A stretch of 64,000 nt of DNA from Thiomonas bhubaneswarensis. GTDB lineage: Bacteria > Pseudomonadota > Gammaproteobacteria > Burkholderiales > Burkholderiaceae_C. The first letter of the stretch is position 1, and the number at the start of each line of letters is the position of its first letter. A program made the position numbers and the translations under genes. Below are positions 46,557 to 56,225 of the stretch, one piece after another. The stretch lies in assembly GCF_001418255.1 (NCBI RefSeq), contig NZ_LIPV01000006.1:1-64000 (forward strand), read 5' to 3'. Below the pieces are notes generated by a model. It had not been told where the DNA came from. It searched no databases and saw nothing but the letters and a program-made list of their open reading frames with translations.

Positions 46557-47135
46557 ATGCCTCAAACGCCACCTTCAATCTCATCGGAGGCCTCGTCACC
46601 GCCTCGCGCCCTGTCCCTGTTCGACTTCGCGCGCAATGGAGGAGTTCTGCAGGGTCATGCCGACTGGCGCACGATGCCGCGGCTGAAAGCCATGTTGTCG
46701 GGGCCGCAAGAGGACCTTCCACCTCCTGCCTGGTCCTTGCGGGGCTATTTGCGTGAGCGCATGGGCCTGCGCCCCCAGCCCATGGTCTGTCTGCAGGTCA
46801 AGGCGCAACTGCCGCTGGTCTGTCAGCGTTGTCTGCAAGACATGCTTCATCCCATCGAGGAGAAGGTCGACTTTCGTCTGGTTGCCGACGAGCCCGAACT
46901 GACCCAGGCCGAACTCGAGGCGGAAGACGAGGCGCTGGCCGCCACTGAACCGGTCGATGTGCTCGAACTGATCGAAGACCAGTTGCTGCTGGCCTTGCCG
47001 ATCGTGCCGATGCACGACCATTGCCCGCAGGGAGCTGAGCCCGCAGCCATCGATGCGGCAGACGCGGGAGCCGATGATCGCCAGCACCCCTTCGCCGGGT
47101 TGCGCGAACTGATGGACAAGGCAAAAAAGTCCTGA
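46557..47135 (+). CDS. yceD: YceD/DUF177 family protein
   Basis: A 192-residue protein of the YceD family, associated with 23S rRNA accumulation in bacteria and plants. The conserved core is CLQVKAQLPLVCQRCLQDML with Cys pairs spaced as in the family, followed by an acidic region ending VLELIEDQLLLALPIVPMH. The 40 or so N-terminal residues are variable. It precedes rpmF, the standard pair. Confidence 0.9.
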   Translation: MPQTPPSISSEASSPPRALSLFDFARNGGVLQGHADWRTMPRLKAMLSGPQEDLPPPAWSLRGYLRERMGLRPQPMVCLQVKAQLPLVCQRCLQDMLHPIEEKVDFRLVADEPELTQAELEAEDEALAATEPVDVLELIEDQLLLALPIVPMHDHCPQGAEPAAIDAADAGADDRQHPFAGLRELMDKAKKS

Positions 47136-47165
47136 GAGGTTTCGCTGCCGACGCTGGCGCTCGCA

Positions 47166-47171
47166 TATAAT
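47166..47171 (+). promoter_or_regulatory. Probable -10 element for rpmF-plsX-fab
   Basis: A perfect TATAAT in the gap between yceD and rpmF, 27 bases before the rpmF ATG and ahead of an AGGGGA ribosome site. No good -35 is present at 16-18 bases, so activity could depend on an activator or be weak. Confidence 0.45.
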
Positions 47172-47197
47172 GCTCTGCTTTTTCACAGGGGATTGCC

Positions 47198-47380
47198 ATG
47201 GCCGTCCAGCAAAACAAGAAATCACCTTCGAAGCGTGGCATGCACCGTGCCCACCAGCACCTGAGTGCGCCGCCGCTGGCTGTTGAGCCCACGACGGGCG
47301 AAACGCATCTGCGTCACCACATCAGCCCGAACGGTTTTTACCGTGGGCGCAAAGTCGTCAAATCCAAGTCTGACGAGTAA
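47198..47380 (+). CDS. rpmF: 50S ribosomal protein L32
   Basis: A 60-residue L32: [20 protein letters not shown] at the start and a [15 protein letters not shown] ending. It lacks the CxxC zinc pairs found in some L32 proteins (only HHIS in place of the second). It is first of the rpmF-plsX-fabH-fabD-fabG-acpP-fabF run, which links ribosome and membrane lipid synthesis. Confidence 0.96.
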   Translation: MAVQQNKKSPSKRGMHRAHQHLSAPPLAVEPTTGETHLRHHISPNGFYRGRKVVKSKSDE

Positions 47381-47479
47381 GCGCTTGCCCTGGGCTTTCG
47401 AGCATCGCCAGCGACGGTCAGGCGGTGAAATGCCTATCCCGCGTCAGGTGGCATGTCAGGCGTTGGTACGGGCCGCGTC

Positions 47480-48535
47480 ATGAGCTCCACCCTGGCGGTC
47501 GATCTGATGGGCGGGGATCATGGTCCGAAAGTGACCTTGCCGGCTTGCGTGCAATTTTTGCAGGAGCACCCCGAGGGTCGGGTCATTCTGGTGGGGCAGC
47601 CGGAGGTCGTGTCGCCGCTGCTCGAATCGCATCGTCTGAAAGACCACCCGCGTGTGGAATTCGTGCCCGCCAGCGAGGTGGTGACCTCGGACGACCCGGT
47701 TGAAATTGCGCTGCGTCGCAAGCGCGACTCCTCGATGCGGCGAGCCATCGAGCTCGTGCGGGATGGTCGCGCCCAGGCTTGTGTGTCGGCGGGCAACACC
47801 GGTGCCTTGATGGCGCTTGCGCGCTATCTGCTCAAGACCCTGCTGGACATCGAGCGCCCGGCCATCGCCACCTACCTGCCCAACCAGAAGGGCAAGGGCA
47901 CGTTGATGCTCGATCTGGGGGCCAACGTCGATTGCGAGCCCCTGCATCTGCTGCAGTTCGCCGTCATGGGCACGGCCTATGCGGCCACGGCCGGGCAGGC
48001 CCAGCCCACGGTAGGCCTGCTCAACATCGGCGAAGAGGTCATCAAGGGCAACGACACCATCAAGCGCGCGGCCGAGCTGCTGCGCGAGGCCGACGCCCTC
48101 GGACGCCTGCGGTTTCACGGCAATGTCGAGGGTGACGACATCTTCAAGGGCACGACCGACATCGTGGTGTGCGACGGCTTTGTGGGCAATGTCGCGCTCA
48201 AGACCTCCGAAGGCCTGGCGCAGATGCTGTCGGGGATGATCCGCGAGGAATTCACCCGTACGCCCTTGAGCAAGCTGATGGCACTGGTGGCCCTGCCGGT
48301 GCTCAAGCGCTTTCGCAGGCGCGTCGATCATCGCCGCTACAACGGTGCAGCCCTGCTGGGCTTGCGCGGACTGGTGGTCAAGAGTCACGGCTCGGCCGAT
48401 GCCTTCGGCTTCGAGCAGGCGCTGCTGCGCGCGCACGAGGCGGTGCAGGGTGATGTCGTGCGGCATACCGAACGCATTCTCGAAGCGATGCACGAGTCGT
48501 CGCCCCAAGGCACCGAGTCGGCTCCGGCAAGCTGA
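47480..48535 (+). CDS. plsX: Phosphate acyltransferase PlsX
   Basis: A 351-residue enzyme that makes acyl-phosphate from acyl-ACP for phospholipid synthesis. The conserved opening is [14 protein letters not shown], with [19 protein letters not shown] and [20 protein letters not shown] further along. The ATG at 47480 is chosen; another at 47453 would add nine residues, and neither has a strong ribosome site. It follows rpmF by about 100 bases and leads into fabH. Confidence 0.93.
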   Translation: MSSTLAVDLMGGDHGPKVTLPACVQFLQEHPEGRVILVGQPEVVSPLLESHRLKDHPRVEFVPASEVVTSDDPVEIALRRKRDSSMRRAIELVRDGRAQACVSAGNTGALMALARYLLKTLLDIERPAIATYLPNQKGKGTLMLDLGANVDCEPLHLLQFAVMGTAYAATAGQAQPTVGLLNIGEEVIKGNDTIKRAAELLREADALGRLRFHGNVEGDDIFKGTTDIVVCDGFVGNVALKTSEGLAQMLSGMIREEFTRTPLSKLMALVALPVLKRFRRRVDHRRYNGAALLGLRGLVVKSHGSADAFGFEQALLRAHEAVQGDVVRHTERILEAMHESSPQGTESAPAS

Positions 48536-48571
48536 GCATCTCGCCTCGTACCTTTCTGAACGATTCTTTCC

Positions 48572-49549
48572 ATGCCTTCCTTTTCCCGCATTTCCGGCAC
48601 CGGCAGCGCCCTGCCAACGCGCAGAATCAGCAACGACGAGCTGGCTGCCGATCTGGCCAAGCGCGGCGTCGAGACCAGCGATGAGTGGATCGTCGCGCGC
48701 ACCGGCATTCGCTTCCGCCACTTCGCCGACCCCGGAACCACCAGCGTCGATCTGGGCGAACAGGCCGCGCGCCGCGCGCTCGATGCGGCCGGGCTGAGCG
48801 CCAGCGACATCGGCTTGATCATCGTGGCGACATCGACGCCCGACATGATCTTCCCGTCGAATGCGGCGCTGATCCAGGGTCGGCTGGGCGCGGCTGGAGG
48901 CGCGGCTTTCGATGTCCAGGCCGTATGCGCCGGATTCGTCTATGCCCTCACGGTGGCCGATCAGTTCGTGCGCAGCGGCATGGCACGGCATGCCCTGGTC
49001 ATCGGCGCGGAAGTGTTTTCCCACATCCTCGATTTCAACGATCGCACCACCTGCGTGCTGTTCGGCGACGGTGCGGGCGCCGTGGTGCTCAGCGCCAGCG
49101 AGACACCCGGTCTGCTGGCCAGTGCCCTGCACGCGGACGGGCGGCAGTCGTCCATCCTCTGCACGCCGGGCCGCGTGTCGGGCGGCGCCATCACCGGCAG
49201 CCCCTTCCTCAAGATGGACGGGCAGGCGGTGTTCAAGCAGGCCGTGCACGTGCTCGAAGATGTCGCCCGCGAGGCTTTGGCCAAGGCGGGCCGCGAGCCT
49301 GCAGACGTCGATTGGATGGTGCCGCATCAGGCCAACATCCGCATCATGACGCACACGGCCAGGAAGCTGGGCATTCCGACCGACAAGATCGTGGTCACCG
49401 TCGACCAGCACGGCAACACCTCGGCAGCCTCGATACCGCTGGCACTCGACGTCGCCGTCAGGGCCGGCCAGATCCGGCGCGGCGACACCCTGCTGTTCGA
49501 GGCGGTCGGCGGTGGACTGACCTGGGGCGCTTCCGTCGTCGACTATTGA
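48572..49549 (+). CDS. fabH: 3-oxoacyl-ACP synthase III (KASIII)
   Basis: The 325-residue initiating condensing enzyme. The catalytic triad is Cys119 ([11 protein letters not shown]), His252 (VPHQANIRI) and Asn282 (HGNTSAAS). The N-terminus has the typical [12 protein letters not shown] substrate loop. It lies between plsX and fabD. All residues needed for activity are present. Confidence 0.95.
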   Translation: MPSFSRISGTGSALPTRRISNDELAADLAKRGVETSDEWIVARTGIRFRHFADPGTTSVDLGEQAARRALDAAGLSASDIGLIIVATSTPDMIFPSNAALIQGRLGAAGGAAFDVQAVCAGFVYALTVADQFVRSGMARHALVIGAEVFSHILDFNDRTTCVLFGDGAGAVVLSASETPGLLASALHADGRQSSILCTPGRVSGGAITGSPFLKMDGQAVFKQAVHVLEDVAREALAKAGREPADVDWMVPHQANIRIMTHTARKLGIPTDKIVVTVDQHGNTSAASIPLALDVAVRAGQIRRGDTLLFEAVGGGLTWGASVVDY

Positions 49550-49592
49550 CCATGGCGCGGCCTGCTGCATCCTGATCTGATTCCCTACGACC

Positions 49593-50528
49593 ATGACATT
49601 CGCTTTCGTCTTCCCCGGCCAGGGCTCCCAGTCTGTCGGCATGCTCGACAAGGTGGCCGACCATCCCGTTGTGCGTGAAACCCTGCAGGAGGCCAGTGCC
49701 GCCCTGTCGCAGGATCTCGCCACCCTGATGGCGCAGGGGCCTGCCGAGCAGCTCAATCTCACCACCAACACCCAGCCGGTCATGCTCACCGCCGGTGTTG
49801 CGCTTTATCGCCTCTGGCTTGCCGAAGGTGGGCGCAAACCCGATTTCGTTGCCGGGCACAGCCTGGGCGAATACACCGCCTTGGTGGCAGCCGAGAGCCT
49901 GACCTTGTCCGACGCCTTGCCGCTGGTGCGCTTCCGTGCCCAGGCCATGCAGGACGCCGTGCCCGTCGGCGCCGGAGGCATGGCGGCCGTGCTCGGCCTG
50001 GATGATGCTGCAGTGCGGGCCGGATGCGAACAGGCCGCGCGCGAAACCGGAGAAGCCGTCGAGGCCGTCAATTTCAACTCCCCGGGACAGGTCGTGATCG
50101 CCGGCACGCAGGCCGCCGTGACTCGCGCCTGCGAAGTCTTGAAGGCCGCTGGCGCCAAGCGTGCGCTGCCCCTGGCGGTATCGGCCCCGTTTCACAGCAG
50201 CTTGCTGCAGGGTGCGGCCGAGCAGCTGCGCGGCTACCTGCAGAATGTCGCGCTGAAACCGCCGCAAATCACCCTGATCAACAATGTCGACGTGGCCCAG
50301 CCCACCGACCCCGACGCCATCCGTGATGCGCTGGCCCGCCAGGCCTGCCATGCGGTGCGTTGGGTCGAGTGCGTGCAGGCCATGGCAAGGGCCGGATGCA
50401 CCACCCTGGTCGAGTGCGGACCGGGTAAAGTGCTGCATGGCCTGACGCGCCGGATCGACCCCACCCTGCAATCCTTTGCCCTGGACGATCTGTCAGCGAT
50501 TCCCTCCATTCAGACTGCACTGGCATGA
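49593..50528 (+). CDS. fabD: Malonyl-CoA-ACP transacylase
   Basis: The 311-residue transacylase that charges ACP with malonate. VFPGQGSQSVGML opens the protein. The nucleophile Ser90 is in AGHSLGEYTAL, with His in SAPFHSSLLQ. Its stop overlaps the fabG start by four bases. Length is normal. Confidence 0.95.
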   Translation: MTFAFVFPGQGSQSVGMLDKVADHPVVRETLQEASAALSQDLATLMAQGPAEQLNLTTNTQPVMLTAGVALYRLWLAEGGRKPDFVAGHSLGEYTALVAAESLTLSDALPLVRFRAQAMQDAVPVGAGGMAAVLGLDDAAVRAGCEQAARETGEAVEAVNFNSPGQVVIAGTQAAVTRACEVLKAAGAKRALPLAVSAPFHSSLLQGAAEQLRGYLQNVALKPPQITLINNVDVAQPTDPDAIRDALARQACHAVRWVECVQAMARAGCTTLVECGPGKVLHGLTRRIDPTLQSFALDDLSAIPSIQTALA

Positions 50529-51292
50529 GCAACACCAATTCTGACGCACCTTCCCGGCCGCTTGCCGGCCAAATCGCCCTGGTCACCGGGGCATCGCGCG
50601 GCATCGGCGCGGCCATTGCCGCCGATCTGGCGGCTGCGGGCGCTCGCGTCGTCGGCACGGCGACCTCGGAGTCCGGGGCGAAAGCCATCACCGAGACCCT
50701 GCAGGCCTTCGGCGGGAGAGGTGCGGTGCTCGATGTGAACGACGCGGAAGCCGGTGCCCGCCTGGTCGACGAGATCGTCAAGGCCGAAGGCGGGTTGCAG
50801 ATCCTGGTGAACAATGCCGGCATCACCCGCGACATGCTGGCCATGCGTATGAGCGACGCCGACTGGGACGCGGTGATCTCGACCAATCTGAGCAGCGTGT
50901 TCCGCATGTCGCGCGCCGTCATGCGAACCATGATGAAGCAGCGCTATGGCCGCATCGTCAACATCACCTCGGTCGTTGGCGCGTCCGGTAATCCGGGGCA
51001 GGCCAACTACGCTGCGGCCAAGGCCGGCGTCGCCGGCATGACCCGGGCATTGGCGCAGGAGCTGGGCAGCCGCAACATCACCGTCAATTGCGTCGCTCCG
51101 GGCTTTATCGATACCGACATGACCCGGGCACTGACCGAGGCGCAAACCCAGCCCATGCTGGCGCGCATTCCGCTGGGACGCCTGGGCAAGCCCGAAGAGA
51201 TCGCGCATGCGGTGTCTTTCCTGGCTTCGCCCTTGGCCGCCTACATCACGGGCGCCGTTCTGCATGTGAACGGCGGCATGTACATGCAATGA
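50525..51292 (+). CDS. fabG: 3-oxoacyl-ACP reductase FabG
   Basis: A 255-residue NADPH-dependent SDR reductase. The cofactor loop is VTGASRGIGAAIA at 20-32. The catalytic residues are Ser149, Tyr162 and Lys166 (NITSVVGASG...NYAAAKAG). It has a slightly longer N-terminus (about 14 residues before the core) than E. coli FabG. It is coupled to fabD and followed by acpP. Confidence 0.95.
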   Translation: MSNTNSDAPSRPLAGQIALVTGASRGIGAAIAADLAAAGARVVGTATSESGAKAITETLQAFGGRGAVLDVNDAEAGARLVDEIVKAEGGLQILVNNAGITRDMLAMRMSDADWDAVISTNLSSVFRMSRAVMRTMMKQRYGRIVNITSVVGASGNPGQANYAAAKAGVAGMTRALAQELGSRNITVNCVAPGFIDTDMTRALTEAQTQPMLARIPLGRLGKPEEIAHAVSFLASPLAAYITGAVLHVNGGMYMQ

Positions 51293-51403
51293 ACGTTTGC
51301 CGAAACGCACGACGTTGTCGCCGGGCGGGGTTATGCTCTCGGCCTGTCGCCAAGTCAGCCTCGGCGCTTGCTAAAATTTTTCACATTTCCACTGGAGGTT
51401 TCA

Positions 51404-51643
51404 ATGAGTGACATCGAACAGCGCGTCAAGAAGATCATCGCCGAGCAACTGGGCGTTGCCGAAGATCAGGTGACCAACGAAAAATCCTTCGTGGATGATC
51501 TGGGCGCCGATTCGCTGGACACCGTCGAACTGGTCATGGCGCTGGAAGACGAGTTCCACATCGAAATTCCTGACGAAGACGCCGAAAAGATCACCACCGT
51601 GCAACTGGCCGTCGACTATGCCAAAGAGCACTACAAGGCCTGA
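51404..51643 (+). CDS. acpP: Acyl carrier protein
   Basis: A 79-residue ACP with the phosphopantetheine site [12 protein letters not shown] at Ser37 and the usual acidic helix II. A GGAGG stands before the ATG at 51404. A TAAAAT hexamer at 51372-51377 may be the -10 of a separate acpP promoter, common because ACP is needed in large amounts; no good -35 is seen. Confidence 0.97.
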   Translation: MSDIEQRVKKIIAEQLGVAEDQVTNEKSFVDDLGADSLDTVELVMALEDEFHIEIPDEDAEKITTVQLAVDYAKEHYKA

Positions 51644-51826
51644 TGGGTCGCGCTTAGGTGGGCTTGGTGGACAGGCCTGGAGAGCCAGCCTGACCGCAGG
51701 GCGTGGATGCCGGTGACCACATCTGCCTCCTCTCCCGTGCCCGTCGCTCCCCTGTTTCAAACTCTTTTTTGCTTCCTTTCCGTTCGTGGCGATACGTCTG
51801 TACCGACACGAACTGCCTGATTTCAC

Positions 51827-53062
51827 ATGACCCTTCGTCGACGAATTGCGATTACTGGCCTTGGCGCGGTTTCCCCGCTGGGCAACACGCTGGATGACAA
51901 CTGGCGCCATCTGGTCGCGGGCCAATCGGGCATCGGACGGATCACCAAGTTCGATGCTTCGGCCTATTCCGTACAGATCGCAGGCGAAGTGCGTGATTTC
52001 GACGTGACACAGTACATTGCCGCCAAGGAAGCGCGGCACATGGACACCTTCATCCACTACGGCATCGCCGCATCGATGCAGGCCGTGCGTGATAGCGGCA
52101 TCGATCAGGCCGGGCTCGATCCCGAACGCGTGGGCGTCCTGGTCGGCTCCGGTATCGGCGGCCTGCCGCTGATCGAGAACACCTACAAGGAACTGCTCGA
52201 TCGTGGCCCGCGCCGGGTCACGCCGTTCTTCGTGCCGGCATCGATCATCAACATGATCTCGGGCCACGTGTCCATCGAATACGGCTTCCAGGGGCCGAAC
52301 ATCTCGGTCGTCACCGCCTGTACCACGGGCCTGCATGCCATCGGTCTGGCAGCGCGTCTGATCGAGTCTGGCGATGCCGACGTCATGGTGGCCGGTGGCG
52401 CCGAGGCCACGGTGTCTCCCCTGGGCATAGGCGGCTTCGCAGCGGCCCGCGCCCTGTCCACCCGCAACGACGATCCGACTACCGCCAGCCGTCCCTGGGA
52501 CAAGGACCGTGACGGCTTCGTCCTCGGCGAGGGCGCTGGCGTGATGGTGCTCGAAGACTATGACCTCGCCGTCAAGCGCGGCGCGAAAATCTATGCCGAA
52601 CTCGTCGGCTTCGGCATGAGCGGCGACGCCGGCCACATCACCGCGCCGAACACTGACGGCCCCCGCCGCAGCATGCTGCTGGCGCTGAAGAACGCTGGCG
52701 TGGCAGCCGATCAGGTGCAGATGGTCAATGCGCACGGCACGTCCACGCCGCTAGGCGACAAAAACGAGTCCGATGCCGTCAAGCTAGCCTTCGGTGATCA
52801 CGCCTACAAGCTCGTGGTCAACTCCACCAAGTCCATGACCGGGCATCTGCTCGGCGGCGCCGGTGGCGTGGAGTCGGTCTTCACGGTGTTGTCGGTGCAC
52901 CACCAGGTGTGCCCGCCGACCATCAATCTGCAGACCCCCGACCCCGAGTGCGACCTCGACTACTGCGCTAACACAGCGCGCGACATGCGCATCGACTATG
53001 CGCTAAAGAACAACTTCGGATTCGGTGGCACCAACGGATCGTTGCTGTTCAAGCGCGTTTGA
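51827..53062 (+). CDS. fabF: 3-oxoacyl-ACP synthase II (KASII)
   Basis: The 411-residue elongating condensing enzyme. The active site is Cys165 (VTACTTGLHAIG), His303 (NAHGTSTPLGD) and His340 (SMTGHLLGGAGG), preceded by Lys in NSTKSM. It is separated from acpP by a 183-base gap without another gene. Last fab gene of the run. Confidence 0.96.
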   Translation: MTLRRRIAITGLGAVSPLGNTLDDNWRHLVAGQSGIGRITKFDASAYSVQIAGEVRDFDVTQYIAAKEARHMDTFIHYGIAASMQAVRDSGIDQAGLDPERVGVLVGSGIGGLPLIENTYKELLDRGPRRVTPFFVPASIINMISGHVSIEYGFQGPNISVVTACTTGLHAIGLAARLIESGDADVMVAGGAEATVSPLGIGGFAAARALSTRNDDPTTASRPWDKDRDGFVLGEGAGVMVLEDYDLAVKRGAKIYAELVGFGMSGDAGHITAPNTDGPRRSMLLALKNAGVAADQVQMVNAHGTSTPLGDKNESDAVKLAFGDHAYKLVVNSTKSMTGHLLGGAGGVESVFTVLSVHHQVCPPTINLQTPDPECDLDYCANTARDMRIDYALKNNFGFGGTNGSLLFKRV

Positions 53063-53107
53063 GCACACCTTATTTCGGCTTCGTCATCGCCGTCGTCGCG
53101 CAGCAGC

Positions 53108-53530
53108 ATGAAGACCCTCGCGCCCTTGCAGATCCGGGTCGAGCGCTTCGGCCGCTGGCACCTCTTGCTCGGACTCTTCAGTGGCGCAGCCCTGCTGGCC
53201 GCTGGCTGGACCGTCTGGATCTGGCGCGATACCGATTCGCTCAGTCTGATGGCCGCATTTGCGGTAGCCATATTCTTGGCCATTCTGTCGGCGCAATATC
53301 CCTACTGGACTATTCGAGCCTTCACGCTTTTCCATGATGAACGCGGCTGGAAGCTGCAGCGAGGCGACGGACTCGAAGATGTTCTCCAGGTTCGCGGCAT
53401 GGTGCTGCCCGGACTGCTGCTGGTGTTGGGGCTGACGGCCAAGGGGCGCGTGGTTCTGCCCGTTCCCAGCGATATCCAGCCGGGCATTTTTCGCGAATTG
53501 CGACTGCGCCTGGGCGCGCTGTCTCACTGA
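53108..53530 (+). CDS. Small membrane protein between fabF and rpoE, YgfX-like topology
   Basis: A 140-residue protein with two adjacent hydrophobic helices (about residues 19-36 and 44-63) and a C-terminal soluble part ending GIFRELRLRLGALSH. Small proteins of this layout occur before rpoE in related genomes and resemble YgfX/CptA. I see no motif that proves that identity, so the function is left open. It starts 45 bases after fabF and ends five bases before the sigma factor gene, so it belongs to the rpoE unit. Confidence 0.7.
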   Translation: MKTLAPLQIRVERFGRWHLLLGLFSGAALLAAGWTVWIWRDTDSLSLMAAFAVAIFLAILSAQYPYWTIRAFTLFHDERGWKLQRGDGLEDVLQVRGMVLPGLLLVLGLTAKGRVVLPVPSDIQPGIFRELRLRLGALSH

Positions 53531-53535
53531 TACCG

Positions 53536-54141
53536 GTGCAGCAAGACATTCCGAGCGATGCCGTACTGGTCCAGCAGGTCCAGGCGGGGCAGCAGAAAGC
53601 CTTCGACCTCCTCGTGGCCAAGTACCAGCGCAGGATCTACCGGCTGGTGCTGCGCTTCATCCGCGACCCGGCGCTGGCGGAGGATGTGGCGCAGGAAACC
53701 TTTCTGCGGGCCTACCGCGCCATCGGCCAGTTTCGTGGTGAAAGCCAGTTCTATACCTGGCTGTATCGCATCGCAGTCAATACGGCGAAAAAAGCCATTT
53801 CCGACGACATTCGCGACCCCACGGTGTCGGAAGGCGATGCGTCGGGACATGATGAAGAAACTTTTAGCCCGACGGAACTACTAAGCAACCACGAAACGCC
53901 GGAATCCATTCTGGTCTCGAAAGAAATCGTGCAAACGGTGAACGCTGCCATGGAATCGTTGCCGGAAGATCTGCGTATGGCCATTACCCTGCGTGAAATA
54001 GAGGGTTTGAGTTATGAGGATATTGCCGAAGCCATGCAATGCCCGATCGGCACGGTGCGTTCACGCATCTTTCGGGCCCGGGAGGCCATCGCGGAGCGGT
54101 TGCGCCCTGTGATCGAGCACAAGGGCGGCAAGCGCTGGTAA
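53536..54141 (+). CDS. rpoE: RNA polymerase sigma factor RpoE (sigma-E, ECF)
   Basis: A 201-residue ECF sigma factor. Region 2 contains YRLVLRFIRDPALAEDVAQE and TFLRAYRAIGQFRGESQFYT. Region 4 contains MAITLREIEGLSYEDIAEAM and CPIGTVRSRIFRAREAIAER. It directs envelope-stress genes and is held by the anti-sigma factor encoded next. The start is a GTG at 53536, five bases after the preceding stop. The 4-gene order rpoE-rseA-rseB-mucD matches the known stress operon. Confidence 0.95.
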   Translation: MQQDIPSDAVLVQQVQAGQQKAFDLLVAKYQRRIYRLVLRFIRDPALAEDVAQETFLRAYRAIGQFRGESQFYTWLYRIAVNTAKKAISDDIRDPTVSEGDASGHDEETFSPTELLSNHETPESILVSKEIVQTVNAAMESLPEDLRMAITLREIEGLSYEDIAEAMQCPIGTVRSRIFRAREAIAERLRPVIEHKGGKRW

Positions 54142-54202
54142 GCGCTAGTCGAATGGTTCCTATCGAGGTTTGAGTTTCGGTACCGTATTCCTGGAGACAG
54201 AC

Positions 54203-54982
54203 ATGAATCAAGACAAGACGCGCGAGCAACTCTCAGCCCTGATGGACGGCGAAGGGGAATTCAGCGGGCGATCGCCGCAGACCAGCGGCGGTGGCCGCGG
54301 TGTTGGCGACGATTTGGTCCGCGGTTTTGTCCATGATTTTGTCCAATCCGTGGCTTCAGACGAAGCATCGCGTCGCGACTGGATGATCTACGCCCAGATC
54401 GGCGACGTCTTGCGCTCCTCCGATCTCATGCCCTTGCCGAACGACGCCGACTTTCTTCAAAGGGTCAGCGCGGCCATTGCGCGCGAGCCCATCGTGCTTC
54501 AACCGCAGCCTCTCGTCGCCTCGGTTCCGGGTCAGCCCGGGCAAGTTGCGCGGCACAGACGCCCCCACTGGAGCACGAGGATGGCTGCGGGCATGGCCGC
54601 GGTTGCTGGGGTCGCGGTCATGGCTTGGGTGGCTTTGCCCGGACTTCAAAGTTCGGGACAGCTGGGCTCGGGACAGCTCGCAGAGACCGGGCGCCCCGTT
54701 GTCTCTTCGGTCGACGCGGGTTCCATGGGTGGGCAATTGCCCGTGATCGACCGCCAGGGCGGGGCGGCCTTGGGGCCGACGGCCCGCACCGAGTTGATTC
54801 AGGCCGGTCTCCAGACTCGTAATGCGCCAGGCGCGGGGCAGATCGTGCCAGTGTCGGATCAAATGCCTATGGTCGAATACCTCCTGGCGCATCAGCAAAT
54901 GGCCGGTGGCATGATGCCGGTGGCTCCGGCCACGCTGAAGATGGCTGAGAGTCGTCAGGCGCTGCCTGCCGCGTCGCATTGA
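54203..54982 (+). CDS. rseA: Anti-sigma-E factor RseA (MucA-like)
   Basis: A 259-residue single-pass protein. The N-terminal cytoplasmic domain (DKTREQLSALMDGE and a SRRDWMIYAQIGDVLRSSDL helix) binds sigma-E. A transmembrane helix lies at about residues 127-147. The periplasmic part is Gly/Gln-rich and probably binds RseB. The start at 54203 (MNQDKTREQ) has a GGAGA site; the upstream ATG at 54170 is out of context. It ends in an overlap with rseB (TGATG). Confidence 0.9.
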   Translation: MNQDKTREQLSALMDGEGEFSGRSPQTSGGGRGVGDDLVRGFVHDFVQSVASDEASRRDWMIYAQIGDVLRSSDLMPLPNDADFLQRVSAAIAREPIVLQPQPLVASVPGQPGQVARHRRPHWSTRMAAGMAAVAGVAVMAWVALPGLQSSGQLGSGQLAETGRPVVSSVDAGSMGGQLPVIDRQGGAALGPTARTELIQAGLQTRNAPGAGQIVPVSDQMPMVEYLLAHQQMAGGMMPVAPATLKMAESRQALPAASH

Positions 54983-56088
54983 TGGCAGGCGCGCTGTCGT
55001 TGGGTTCTGCGCGATCGAAGGCCATCGCGGCGCGGGGCGGCGTGATGCTGCGCATGCACAGGGCCGTGATCATCGGCGCGATGGTGGCGGTACTTCCCAT
55101 GACTTCGGCCGTCGCAGGGGCGATGGGCAATCCGCCGCAGCCGCAAGGGCATGCGCAGGTTTCGCCGCAGGCCGATGCGTCATCCAAGGAGGGGCTCGAG
55201 CAGTGGCTGCAGACCGTCAGTGCTGCGGCTCGTTCACTGAATTACAGCGGTGTCTTCATCACCCAGCGTGGAGAAGAGATCAGTACCTCCAGCCTGATTC
55301 ACTATGTGTTGCCACAAGGGCATTTCGAGCGCATCGAAACGCTGGACGGTCAGCGCCGCATCATGGTGTCGTTCAATGACCAAGTGCGCACGAGCTGGCC
55401 CGACTATCGTCTGACGCTGATCGACAATCAGGTCGGGCAAGCCAGCTTTCCACGTCTGCTGAAGACGACAAACGGCGAAGTCGATCGCAACTACAGGCTC
55501 GAGCGGGGCGGTCTGGAGCGGTGCGCGGGCTACGAATGCCGTATGTCGACCTTGTTGCCCAGAGATGATCTGCGCTGGGGCTACCGGCTCTGGTCTCTCC
55601 CCGATTCACGCCTGCTGGTGAAGGCCCAGACTCTCGATGCCGAGGGCCATGTCATCGACCAGGTGGCGTTCACCGAGCTCAAGATCAACGTGCATCCGCG
55701 GCAGGATCTGGTGCGCGAGAGTCTGCACCAGCCGCCTGGCTACACGGTGGAAAAGATGAAGGTCGTGCCCGTGAGCCTGAGTTCACAGGGCTGGGCCTTG
55801 TCGTCTCAGGTGCCGGGATTCAAGACGGTTGGCGTGTTCCGCCGCAGCATGTCGGTGGGGGGTAAATCATCGGAAGTGCTGCAGTGGCTGCTCAGTGATG
55901 GTCTGGCGTCGGTTTCGATTTTCGTGCAGCCCGCCGCCGATCTGACCGAGCCGGTGCCCTCCGAGCAGCGCATCGGCGGCACATTGGCTTTGTCGCGTCG
56001 CATCGGCGAGTCCTGGTTGACCGTGATGGGCGCGGTGCCCGAACGCACGCTCAGACGCATCAGCGAGGCGGTGGTGCGCGTGCAATAG
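54982..56088 (+). CDS. rseB: Sigma-E regulatory periplasmic protein RseB (MucB-like)
   Basis: A 368-residue periplasmic lipid-sensing regulator. After a signal sequence (hydrophobic core VIIGAMVAVLPMTSAVAG) the MucB/RseB fold begins with LEQWLQTVSAAARSLNYSGV and continues FERIETLDGQRRIMVSFNDQ. The ATG at 54982 overlaps the rseA stop by one base. A later ATG at 55045 (MLRMHRAVI) would give a more ordinary signal peptide length and is a real alternative. RseB shields RseA from proteolysis. Confidence 0.9.
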   Translation: MAGALSLGSARSKAIAARGGVMLRMHRAVIIGAMVAVLPMTSAVAGAMGNPPQPQGHAQVSPQADASSKEGLEQWLQTVSAAARSLNYSGVFITQRGEEISTSSLIHYVLPQGHFERIETLDGQRRIMVSFNDQVRTSWPDYRLTLIDNQVGQASFPRLLKTTNGEVDRNYRLERGGLERCAGYECRMSTLLPRDDLRWGYRLWSLPDSRLLVKAQTLDAEGHVIDQVAFTELKINVHPRQDLVRESLHQPPGYTVEKMKVVPVSLSSQGWALSSQVPGFKTVGVFRRSMSVGGKSSEVLQWLLSDGLASVSIFVQPAADLTEPVPSEQRIGGTLALSRRIGESWLTVMGAVPERTLRRISEAVVRVQ

Positions 56089-56225
56089 CCTTGAGATGCG
56101 GTAGTGAGTCTTGTGCAGCGCAGCAAGGGCGCCGCGTTTTTCGTATGCTGAATGAATAAGCGATGAAGCATCGGTCATCGCTATGCCTTGCCTGAAATCA
56201 GGCGCTATGTATCAGGGAGAAATCG

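Noticed and set aside
47456-49789. A 777-codon minus-strand frame opposite plsX-fabH
   Set aside because: Overlaps three certain genes; no supporting motif or ribosome site.
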